Positions 1-12,000 of a stretch of 64,000 nucleotides of DNA are shown one piece after another. This DNA comes from Catenuloplanes atrovinosus. GTDB taxonomy: Bacteria > Actinomycetota > Actinomycetes > Mycobacteriales > Micromonosporaceae. The stretch lies in assembly GCF_031458235.1 (NCBI RefSeq), contig NZ_JAVDYB010000001.1, positions 1,240,001 through 1,304,000 of the forward strand, in the 5' to 3' direction. How positions within the stretch are numbered: the stretch's first letter is position 1; each line of letters opens with the position of its first letter. Position numbers and translations under genes: made by a program. The notes under the pieces are model-generated. The model was not told the DNA's origin, ran no database searches, and worked only from the letters and a program-made list of their open reading frames with translations.

Positions 1-3000
1 ACCGGGTGCGAAACTCGCTGCGCGGGCTGCGTGAGCAGGTGGTCAGCACGTTCGCGGCGCTGCAGGAGGCGCGCGCCGCCCGCCTGGACACGAACCGGAT
101 CAGGGAGGCGGACGCCGAGCACCAGCGCGCGCTCGGCGAACTGGACACCGCGCAGCGCCGGGTCGAGGCGATGGACGAGGCCGTGGCCAACCTCGACCGG
201 GTCGTCGACCCGCTCCGGGACCAGCTTCGGACGTTGACCGAGAACGCGGCCGAGGCCGAGTCCCGGGTACGCGACGCCGAGCGCGCCCACGGCGACGCGG
301 TGCGGGAGAACGGCCGGTACCCGAGCGAGACCGACCTGGCCGCGGAGCGCGACCGGCTGGCCCGCGCGGTGACGGACGCGGAGACCGCGCACCGGGACGC
401 CGCCGCGCCGGTCGACGCGGTCAAGGACGCGCTCCGCGAGGTGCGGACGATGCGGACCGGCGAACTCCAGCGCCCGAGCCGCGAGTTCTTCAACACGGTG
501 CAGCGCGGGTTCGAGCGGTGGAACCCCAGCGACCGGCCGGGCGAGCTGGACCTGGTGCCGGCGATCGGCGACGACCCGGCCACCGCCACCCCGGAGGACC
601 TGGCCGCGGCCGTGCCCGCCTACGTGATGCACACGGCGTACCAGCGGATCCAGGCGCTCTACACCACCGAGGCGGCCAAGACGCGCCTGGCCGAGCTGGT
701 GCCGGACGACGCGGTCAGCAAGGACGTCTACCGGCAGGGCGTCACCCGGGCCTGGGCGCTGCAGACGTTCGACGGCCTGCGCCCGGTCGTCCAGGCCGCG
801 ATCGACACCGCCGTCGCGTCCGCCGCGGACATCGTGGCGACCAACCCGCCGGAGCGGGTGTACGACGCGCTGCAGAACGCCGGGCTGCTGCCGCCGAAGA
901 CGGACGGGTTCTACAGCGACCCGAGCGAGGGCATGGCCGCCTGGCTGCGCGGGCCGGAGATCCTCGAGCAGGCGCGCAAGGCCGGCGAGGCGTACCCGGA
1001 CACCGACGCCGGCCTGTCCGCACGCCCGCAGTGGTCGCTGGCGGAGCACAACGTGCTCGGCGACGGTTACGTGCTCGGCCTGATGGACCCGGCGCAGAGC
1101 ACGGACGTCGGCGCCCGCGTCGACGCCTGGCTGGACGGGCTCCAGCTGCAGGCGCCCTGGGTCAAGAGCGCCCGCGCCGAGATCAAGGCGCTGCTGGTCA
1201 ACCCGGAGCGTGCCAAGGACAAGGACGCGGAGAACCGGCACTGGGAGGCGATGCTCCAGCACGGCGCCATGATCAAGGTGGGCGGGAACCGGGTCCGGCT
1301 GCGCTTCGGGCTCCAGGGGCTGGCCGAGACGCCGCCGGCGCCGAAGGACCCGAACGACCCGGACGCGAACGTCAAGCTCGCGGTCAACGAGTTCGGCGAC
1401 ACCTCGTACACGGACAACAAGGCGGTCAAGACCCAGCAGGGGCTGCCGGTCGCGATGGAGCCGATCCTGCACGCGCACGGCGCGGTCGGCGACGTCGCGC
1501 ACATGGGCTTCCAGCTGAAGGTGGACGTGCAGGCCAAGCAGTCCCGCACGCACGGCATCGCGATGGAGGTGCAGTCCGGCGACCGCGTCCCGCTCAACGA
1601 CATGCTCAACTTCGCCGGCGGGCTGACGGTCGAGGCCGAGCTGGTCGGGCCGCCGAAGGGCGGGCGGCTCCGCAAGCCGGGCCTGGACGCGCTGCGCCCG
1701 GCCCCGGAACCGAGCGTGAAGCTGTTCGACCTGCGCCTGGCACAGCCGCGCGCGTTCTCCAGCCCGGCCGACGGCCGCCCCGCCGGACCGGGCCGGCCGG
1801 TCACCGACCCGAACGCGCTGCACGACTTCACCACCGTGCTCAACTCGGTGGACACGCAGGGCGTGCTGGACAAGCTGAACACGTCGCTGCGCGACGCGGG
1901 CGTGCCGGCCACCACGCGCGCCGACATCCTCTTCGAGATCGAGAAGGAGTTCCTGAACCAGAAGTCGGTCAAGCAGCGCAACCGCTGGTTCCTCTCGGAC
2001 AGCCTCTCGTCGTCCCGGATGGCGACCAAGGGGGCCTGGTTCGAGACCAAGCGGCTGGTCCCGAAGGGATTCGCCGGTCACATCCTGATCGGCGCGCGGC
2101 CGAGCCGGATGGACTACGTGGACACCACGGACGTACCGGCGATGCTCCGCGAGGACATCGCGGAGACGTTCACCGCGCACGTCGGCGGCTCGAAGGAGAC
2201 GAGCACCTCGATCACGTTCGGCTGGGACCCGTCCGCGCCGGTCAAGTCGCACGCGTCCGCGCCCGAGGTGACCGTCAAGGTCGGCTCCGGGACCGGGCGC
2301 GGCGAGTCCGCGTCCGGGCAGGGCCAGGCGAAGGGGGCGATCGCGCGCACCGACTACCTCACCCGGTACCGCAGCGCGCTCACCGTGGACGTCACCGTGG
2401 TCTCCGACGACTACGGAACGATCACCACGCAGGCCACCACGCCGGGCGAGATCGGCGTGCTGGACGCGGACCGGGCGGACTTCGAGGCGCGCGTCCTCGG
2501 CGACCCCACCACGCCGGAGACCACGCCGGCGCCGAAGGGCTCGCCGCTGCCGCGCGTGTTCAGCCACCGGGCCGACGTGCTGGCCCACCTGAACGCGGGC
2601 GAGCGGATCGCGATCATCCCGCCGAAGTACCTCTCCGGCCTGGCGCGGCTGCGCTGGCGGTCGGTGCTCGCGCACGAGAACGCGGTCCTCGCCACCCGGG
2701 AGGACCTGAACCAATACCAGACCCCCGGCTTCGGTACGTACCGGGTGGACGCGCTCGGCCGGCTGGTGCGCGTGATGCCGCGCGGCATCGCCAACACCTA
2801 CACGGCCGACACCCCGGAGACCACCGCCGGTACGCCGGCCCCGGAGCCGGGCACCACCAGCACCGAGCCGGAGACCGTCACCACGGAGCCGGCGCAGACC
2901 GGGGAGACGACCGTCACCACCGAGCCGGTGGGGACCGAGTCGCGGGCCGTTGTGCTGGCCGGGTCCGGTGCCGGCATCGTGGTGGAGACGCCGCCCACCG

Positions 3001-6000
3001 GGCCGGACCCGGTGGCGGCCCGCGAGCCGCTGTCGCTCCACAAGGGAATCGGCACCGGCGGCGGCGTGTTCGAGCGCACCGGCGCGGAGCAGGTGCTGCC
3101 GACCGTCCACCGGCTCATCGACGGCCGGATCGAGGCGCTCGGCATCAAGGCCGAGACGGACGGCGCGCTCAGGTCGCGTACCGACCGGGCGCTGCGGGAG
3201 AAGTACGGCGCGCCCGGCGCCCGCGGCGCGATGCGCGGCGGCATCGGCGGTGGCGCGCTCTCCCACCGGATCCAGATCGGCGAATACGTCATCACCACCC
3301 GGGTCGGCGCGAAGATGCTGCCGCTGAAGTCCTACACGGACCTCGGTGGCACGCCGGGCCCGCGGCCGGTCCCGAAGGGGATGCGCAAGCGCATCGAGAA
3401 GTACGGCATGACCGTCGACACGCAGACCAAGGGCACCCGCCAGGTCGACGTCATGAAGGACCGGCACCGCAAGGTCGGCGCCAAGGGCCGCGCCACGTTC
3501 CGGCTGCGCGCCCACAAGGTGGTGAACTTCCAGGTCACGCCGGGCATGGTCGGGTACCAGTTCAGCCGCCATCACAAGATCGTCGCGACCTCGGCGATCA
3601 AGGGCTACCGGCGTACCAAGGCCTCCGGCGGCACGCGGCGCTTCACGTACCCGATGGTCTACACGGTCTCGGTGGTGGCCCGGCGCGGCGACTTCGGCCC
3701 GGTGCTCAGCGCGGCCGTGGAGACGATCACCGGCGACAACGTCACGTCCACGGTCGCGGTGCCGCACTCGCTGCTGCGCCCGGTGGACCTGCCGCTCAGC
3801 ACCGCGGACTCGATCGGCAAGATCACCCAGGGCGACGACCTGTCCTCGGTGCTGCGCGAGGACGACACCGTGCTGCCGCTGCACGAGGAGGGCCTCAACG
3901 GCATCCCGCTCACGCTGCTGCGCACGGACGCGCTGGTCAAGGCCGCGGCCGAGCTGCCGGCCAAGCTGGACCGCAAGCTCGCCGACGAGGCCGCCTACCG
4001 GGACGCGCACCCGAACAAGCTGCGCAAGGCCCCGCCGCCCGGCCGGACCCCGGCTCCGGAGACCGCCGAGACGGCACCGGACGCCGAGACGCCCGGCACC
4101 ACGAGCGAGGCGGTGCCGGAGACGACCGACGAGACCGGCATCGCCGAGACCGTGCCGACCGACTTCGACGGCCTGGTCGACGTGCTCAACGACTTCGTCA
4201 CCACCGCGCTGATCGCGCCGCCCACCGAGCACCAGGAGCGCAGCACCCGGCCCACGTTCCTGGAGTCCTCCGGCCCGTTCCTGGTCAGCGAGGACGGCCT
4301 GCCGATCCCGCTGCCCGACCTGCCCAACGGCCACCAGCACGCGCTCACGGTCAAGCTCCGCACGGTCAACGCGAGGCACGAGAACGCGCTCGGCACGTCG
4401 GTGCACGAGAACTACGCCGAGTCCGACATCAAGCTCAACAAGACGGACGGGCACACGAACGAGTTCGAGGCCGGCGCCATGGTCGGCCTGCTCTTCCCGG
4501 CCGCGAAGGCGGACGCGCACGCGCACAGCGCGACGACCGACCACACCGAGCCCGGACACGACACCCCCGACACCTCGCACGCGGTCACCGACAACCTGGT
4601 GATCCTCGCGGTCAAGGGCGGTGGCTCCACGCCGGGCACCACCGGCACCGGCGGCACGCTCGGCGAGGCGGCCGGCCGCGGCGAGGACCACTCCGGCGCC
4701 GTGATGGGACCGCGGTACCCGGGCCCGGCGGCCGGTGTCACCGGCATGGTCGCCCGCGGCCACGACACCGGCGCGATGAGCGGTAGCATCGCGCTGAACC
4801 TGGGTACCTACCAGGACACCGGCAACCAGTACCGGTCGGACGCGGTCTACGAGATCACCTACGACCGCTGGACGTACTCGCGCCGCGGCGAGTTCCGCAA
4901 GCTCGGCACCGTGACCACGTTCGTCCGCGCGGACGGCAGCGCCGAACTGTCCATGCCGCACCAGCGCGCGCTCCAGCTCGGCCTGACTCCGCCGGAGCCG
5001 GCCGACGACGCGCCGAAGCCGCACACGCCGGACCCGGCCGACCCGAACCTGGACGTCATCGACCCGGACCTCGCGACCGGCGTCGCCTACATCGAGGGCG
5101 TCAAGGCCAAGGACGTGCTCACCACCGTCAAGCGGATGATGGTTGACGCGAACCTGGTCACGGCGGACGAGCTGGAGGTCGGCTCGACGCTCAAGGCCGG
5201 CCTGCAGGCGCACTTCTCCGACGTCGCGCTCGGCGCCAAGAGCCCGTCCGTGGACGCGAGCGGCATCCGCTACATCCACCCGAAGAGCGCCGGGTTCGGC
5301 CGGATGCGGTACATCGGCGTCAAGGTCACCCAGACCGTCGACGGGCGGACGCACACGCAGTCCCGGCCGGACGTCAAGATCACCACCGGTGGCCAGTCGC
5401 TCGACGTCACGAAGGACTCCCACCACGAGGGCACCGCCATCGCGGGCACCGCCGCGGTCGGCGGGCGCTGGGCCGACGAGGACGCCAACCGGGTGTCGCT
5501 GGCGCTCGGGTACCGCGGCGAGCGGGGCGGCGCCCAGGTCACCAGCGAGGTCGGCACCGACCGGGACATCCGCCGCGCCACCGCGAAGGACGCGGTCGCG
5601 CAGGAGTTCGACCAGAACCTCGGCTACACGATCGAGCTGTTCAGCGTCACCGACTCGCCGGAGATCCTCCGCCTGCTCGGCCGCACCGCGGAATCGCCGC
5701 TGCTGGCCGCGAACTTCTTCACCGGGCAGCGGATGTCCAGCGCGTGGCCGCGGCTGTTCGGCCCGAACCAGAAGCCGATCGCCACCTCGACGGACGTCAA
5801 GGGCACCTCGCGCGCGATCGTGCCGAGCCACCTGACCACGTACCGGCCGTCCGAGCCGCACCTGGCCGCGCTCGCGCCGCCGGCACCGGCGCCCGCGCCG
5901 CTGGAGATCACGGCGGAGCCGCGCTTCATCAAGCCGCCGGCCGTCTCCGACTTCGACGCCAAGCTGGCGAACGTGGTGCACGCGCTCAAGCTGCCGCACA

Positions 6001-9000
6001 TCGGCGACCTGGCCGGCTGGACGCTCACGGTGTCGGAGAACCGGTGGAGCCCGACGACCGAGCAGCGCAACCACATCGGCGGCGCCACCATCCCGCCGAC
6101 CGCGCCGCCGGCCAGCCGCAAGGCCGACCCACTGGGCATCGACGGGTATGCACGGCAGCAGGCCCTGGAGCACGAGAACGCGCGGCACCGGATCAAGGCG
6201 CTGCTCACCCGTACCTTCGAGGTCGAGGGCCTGAACGGCAAGCCGGTCAAGGTCCACGTCACGCTGACCAACGGCCGCTGGCTGACCCGCGGCGAGGCCA
6301 ACACGCTCAACTTCCCGGAGACCTCGAAGGAGGAGGAGAGCGAGTTCGAGCGCATCCGCCGCAGCGAGCTGGAGTGGTCGCAGCGGCAGGGCGGCGAGTT
6401 CGCGGAGCCGGTGCTCGGCAGCGAGGAGACGCCGCTGTTCGACGCGTCGGCCGACGCGGTCGGCGCGCGTGAGCGGGAGGACGTGGGCGCGACCTCATCC
6501 GCCGGGTACGTCGAGGTCAACAAGATCCGCGAGGGCGACTTCGACTACTACGTCTTCGACGCCACCTGGACCCAGGAGGGCGACAACGACTTCCGGATCA
6601 AGGCCAAGGACCAGCGCGGCTTCATCGGCATGATGCCGAAGGAGTGGGCCAACGCGCTGGCCGACGACCACCCGGACCGGATCGGCCGCCCGCCGGCGGA
6701 CGTCGCGACGCTGGCCCAGGACTGGAAGACGGACGACGGCGGGTTCGACCCGTCCCGCGCGCCGCTCACCTGGCCCGAGGGCGACACGCCGAAGCTGTTC
6801 GCGGACGCCCCCACGGACCCGCGCCCGACCGCCACCGAACCGCAGGCGCTGACCGTCGCGAAGGCCGCGGCCACGTCGCTCGGCCGGCCGGTCGACCTGG
6901 TGCTGCGCCAGCCCGGCGGCCGGCTCGGCACGCAGCGCGTGGACACCGACACCAGATGGCTGGCGATGGGCAGCCCCACGCTGGACAAGGCCGCGGCGGA
7001 GGTGGTCAAGGACGGGAACGCGCTGACCTCCCGCAGCGGCGCCGACCCGACGATCACCGAGGGCATGGCGCGGGCCCGGGCGCTGCTCGGCCGCCTCTAC
7101 CCGGGCGGGCCGCTGCCGCACGCGGTACGCCCACCGCGCACCCGCGACGACTCCGGCATCGGCCGCGGCCCGAGCGCGGACGTGGAGGGCTTCGCACCGG
7201 TCGGCTCGCGGCAGTCCGTCGAGGTCGAGGTGGAGAAGCTCGGGCCGGGCGCGTCCGCGGTCGTCACGGTGCAGCAGCCCGGCCGCGACGCCGGACGCGT
7301 CTACCTGGTCCACCGCACCCCGGACGCGGGCGTGCGCTGGCAGAACCTGAGCGACCCGCCGGCCACCCGGTCCACCGCTGCGCGGCCCCCGGCCGAGTCG
7401 TTCGTGTCCGCCCGCGCGCTGCTGATCGACCCGAACGGCGTCTCCCGGCCGGGCGACTTCGAGCCGCCGTCACTGGACGTGCGCGCCCTCACCGACCTGC
7501 CGATGAGCAGCCGGCCGGTGGACGCGGACCTCACCGCGCCGCGGGCGCGCTCCACCGAGCCGGAGCCCCGCCGCGACGGTACGGACGTCACGCGCCCGCG
7601 GACGGAGCCCGAGCCCCGGGAGACCACCGACCCTGAGGTCCAGGAGACCCGCGACCCGCAAACCCCGGAGCCGACCCGCGAGCCCGAGGACGAGGGCCGG
7701 AGCCGGAACACGGAGTCCGAGGACGAGTCGCAGAATTCCGAGCCTGCGGATGAGTCCCGGGATTCGGATTCTGAGGATGAGTCCCGGGGCTCCGAGCCTG
7801 AGGACGAGTCCCGGGATTCGGATTCTGAGGATGAGTCCCGGGGCTCCGAGCCTGAGGACGAGTCCCGGGATTCGGATTCTGAGGATGAGTCCCGGGGCTC
7901 CGAGCCTGAGGACGAGTCGCAGGACTCCGGGCCCGAGGAGGAAGTCCGGTACGCGGAGTCCGAGAACGAGAGCCAGGAGCCGGAGCAGGAGCCGGAGCAG
8001 GAGCAGGAGCAGGAGCAGGAGCCGGAGGGTGGCCGGACCGAGGGGGCGCCGCCCGCGCCCGTGCTCGACAAGCCCTGGTACCTCGGGGTCGGCGCGCTCG
8101 GCCAGGCCAACGTGGTTACGGCCGGCATCCGCCCGGGCGACACCTCCGCCCAGCGCATCCAGACGATGGCGCGCGGCTACGCCGACGACCTGTTCCCGGC
8201 CGACTCGGACACCGCTGTGCAGGACGCCGCCATCCACGACCTGGTCAGCGACAAGATCGTCGATCTGCTGACCGCGCCCGCGCCGCAGGAGGGCCGGACC
8301 GACGCGAAGACGGACGCGTTCCTGGAGAAGTGGGACGACGCGCTCTACCAGGGCGTGCACGGCGTGGCGAACGGCAGGCTGGTCCGGGTGCTGCCGGTCC
8401 TGCAGGCGTTCACGCCCGCCGAGACCCCGGAGGGCCCGCGCTCGTACAAGGTGAACTTCGGCTCGACCACGTCCAAGAGCGAGAAGAAGACCGGCACCGG
8501 CGCGGGCAACGAGACCGCGCTGGACGGCTCGATCGGCGGCCTCGGCTGGCGGGTCGCGCGGCTGATCATGCACCTGCCGGAGATCGGCACCACCAGCGGC
8601 ATCAGCAGGTCCGAGGCGGCCGAGCGGCGCCTGGTGGCCGGCCGGCAGATGTTCATCGAGAACTCGCAGCCGTTCGAGGTCCGGCTCGGCTTCGAGGTCT
8701 ACGTGGACGGCGAGCTGCGTGGCACCAGCACGCCGGGCCGCGCGGACGCTGCCACGGCCACGGTCGCGTTCCCGAAGGAGTACACGGACCCGGCCAACGG
8801 CACGGACGCGCCGCCCGCGGACGCGACCACCGAGCGGGCCGGTCCCGCGGGGCCGGAGCCGACGCCGGCCGATCAGCGGCGCCCGCACCGCGCGCACACG
8901 GTGCTGAACGCGTTCGCCACCAAGAATCTGATCGCCGCGTGGGAGAAGGCGCTGGTCGCGAAGCTGGGCGCGGAGAAGGCGCTGCCGTACGTCCAGCAGG

Positions 9001-12000
9001 GGGTGAAGCAGTTCCTGAACGAGCGTGCGGTGATCAACCGCAACCGGTTGCTGTTCACCACCGGCGACCGGGAGGGCGGCCTCACCGGCGACGAGGGCAC
9101 CATGCAGCTCGACCTGTCCGTGAAGCTGGGCACGCTGCAGTTCCTCGGCACCGCGCCGGGCATCGCGGTCCGCGACGACATGGGCGTGGTCTCCACCGAG
9201 TCGAAGAGCACGGAGGGCGCGAGCGGTGTCTCCGCGGACCATCAGCTCTTCGGCTACAACCTGACCGCGCAGCCGAAGCCGCCGAAGGGCGTACCGGACG
9301 AGCGGTTGAAGGGCATCTTCGGCGGCGGCGTGGAGATCTCGTCCACCCGCGAGTCCGGCTCCGAGCTGGCGATCGACGCGTCGAACCACACCATGCTCAA
9401 GCGCAAGGAGGATCAGGCCCGGTACAAGCTGACGATCAGCGGGCAGTTGCTCACCTCCGGTGTCAAGGGCGTTCCGCCGGTGACCACGGACGACTTGACC
9501 ATCGAGTTCGGTGTGCCGGTGTCGGAGCGGGCGGATTTCGAGCAGTCGCTGATCGGGACCACCGCGGAGCCGGGCCGGCGTTACGACGTGGACGCGCCGC
9601 CGGTGGAGCCGGTCACCGAGCCGGTCACGTCGGTGGAGGCGGACCGCCGGCTCGGCGCGCCGCGGCAGAGCGCGCCGCAGGCCCGCCGCCCGTACCACCA
9701 GGTGCCGCACGAGACCGAGCCGCTGCAGCTGGCGTCGAGGCGCGGTCTGGGCGCGGGCGTGGTGGTGGGCCTGCCCGGCTCCGAGGCGGTCATGCCGACG
9801 ATCGTCACGGCGCTGCAGAAGCTGTCCGGCAAGCCGGACATCGGCAACGCGGCCACCACGGTGGTGAAGACGAACAACGGCCGCGCCGCGATGGAGGCCG
9901 ACTACGGCCGCGTGGAGGCCGGCCAGCCGTACACCGTGGAGATCGACGGCCAGGAGTACGACGTGGCCGTGGTCGCGCACACCGGCCGGCGGCGCGCGAA
10001 CAACGACTACAGCATGGACGTCAACCACCGCGCGGTGATCGGCGCCACCACCGAGGGGTCGCTCGGCAGCGAGACCGAGATCAAGGGCAAGGTGGCCGGC
10101 GGCCTGGTGGTGCCGCTGCCGTCCGGCGTCAAGATGCAGCTCCCGCGCGTGCAGGTCGAGGGCGCGCGCTCGGTGTCCGAGGGCACCACCTACAAGGACA
10201 CGGTCAAGCACTACCGGCGCACCGAGACCACGGACAAGGTCACCGAGTACACCTACGACGTCACCTACGAGGTCGTGGTCCGCAAGAAGGGCCAGGATCG
10301 GGAGACGTACCTGGTCGGCAAGCCGGACCACACGGTGAACCAGGTGGCGGTGCCGCACGAGCACCTGCCGTCGACGCCGGTCACCTCGACGGAGCGGATC
10401 GACGCCGGTTCCGCCACGATCACCCGGAAGCCGCCGGCGTCCTGGACGAACGGGCGGCACGTGCCGTTCGACTCCAAGGGCGCCTCCGGTACGTACCCCT
10501 TCTTCATGACCATGCCCTCGGTGGTGGCCGCGGCCGCGCGCGCCTACCGGGACCTGAACCACCTCAGCACCACGTGGTACAGCGAGTGGCTGAACTGGCC
10601 CAAGCCGATCTTCAAGGCCGGCATCCCGTCCGAGCTGGGCGCGCACTTCGCGGAGCAGACCAGCGAGAACGGCTGGACCATCCCGCTGCCGGACCAGGAC
10701 GGCTGGCACCAGGCGATGGTGGTCCGCACCCGGTTCGTCGAGCCGGAGCACCAGGGCAAGGGCACCGGCACGGAGATCGAGCACTACGTGCAGTCCGCGC
10801 TCAGCCAGGACCGGGAGCGCAAGGTCGAGTACGGCGCCGAGGCGGGCGTCGGCGTCGGGGTGGTGGCGCCGGTCAGCAAGGGCGGCGAGCAGGCCGCGAA
10901 GAACGGCACCGAGCCGGGCACCCAGGACGGCGGCCTCCAGCGCCGCGCGATCATCGGCGGCCCGACCGGTCAGACCGAGTCCGACTCGGACCGCATCGCG
11001 ATCGGCTTCGCGGGCGGCGCCGGGAAGTCGACCGCGGAGGCCACGCCGACCGGCAAGGGCAACATCGACATCACCCGGGCCACGTACAACGACACGGTCC
11101 ACTCGTACCGGGGCACGCCGGTCTTCGAGGTCACCATGGTGCGCTGGCGCGAGGCCGGCGTGCAGACCACGAACGGCGTGCCCACGTACGTGACCGAGGC
11201 TGTGGAGTCGCAGACGCGGTATGTCGAGGTCAAGCACGGTGCGGATTTCATCACTCCGGATCGGATCGCGGAGGATCTGGGGCTGCCGGAGGCGGTCAAG
11301 GAGGGTGCGTCCGAGCCGACGTTGACCCGGCAGATCGTGGATCCGGCGCTGACCCGGGCGGCCGGTCATCCGGAGCGGGTCACGGCGCCGGACGTGCTGC
11401 CGAAGATCGTGGAGGCGTTGCGGGCCAAGGGTCTGCTGCCGCCGCCGGACGCGAACGGCCGGCCGGTGCCGACCCCGCTGCAACGCGCGCTGGAGACCCG
11501 GTTCGCGGACTGGGCGCTGGAGTCGCAGTACTTCCCGCTGACCGGCGAGGGCGTGCTGGCCTGGGTCCCGATCGTCACGCCCTACGGGAACACGAAGTAT
11601 CTGGCGATCCAGGTCAACGCGACCGAGGGCACGCCGACCTCCAGCCGGGACCGGGACGAGGCCGGGCTGACGCTGCGCGGCGAGGGCCACGACGCGCGCA
11701 GCCACGAGCACGAGAGCTCGACGACCGGCTTCTTCGGCGGCAAGTTCCGCGGCCGGGCCGGGGTCGGCGACGGTGACCTCGGCGGCCAGGCGCAGGGCGG
11801 CCGCGAGTGGGAGAGCTCGCACTCGCGCGGCATCGGCGAGACCGTCAAGAACATCTTCCGGGTCGGCCCGAAGAAGTCCGTCGAGCTCAACCAGCCGCTC
11901 CAGTTCGAGATCAACATCGGCCTGACGAACGAGAAGCCGGAAGCGTTCCGGGTGGTCTCCTCGGCGATCCGGGAGTCGCTGTTCACGGTCACCAACGACC

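Noticed and set aside
518-4786. Other-frame plus-strand reading of the giant gene (about 1,420 codons)
   Set aside because: The composition is Arg/Ala/Gly-only and no domain is seen. The in-frame giant protein has conserved repeated modules over the same DNA.
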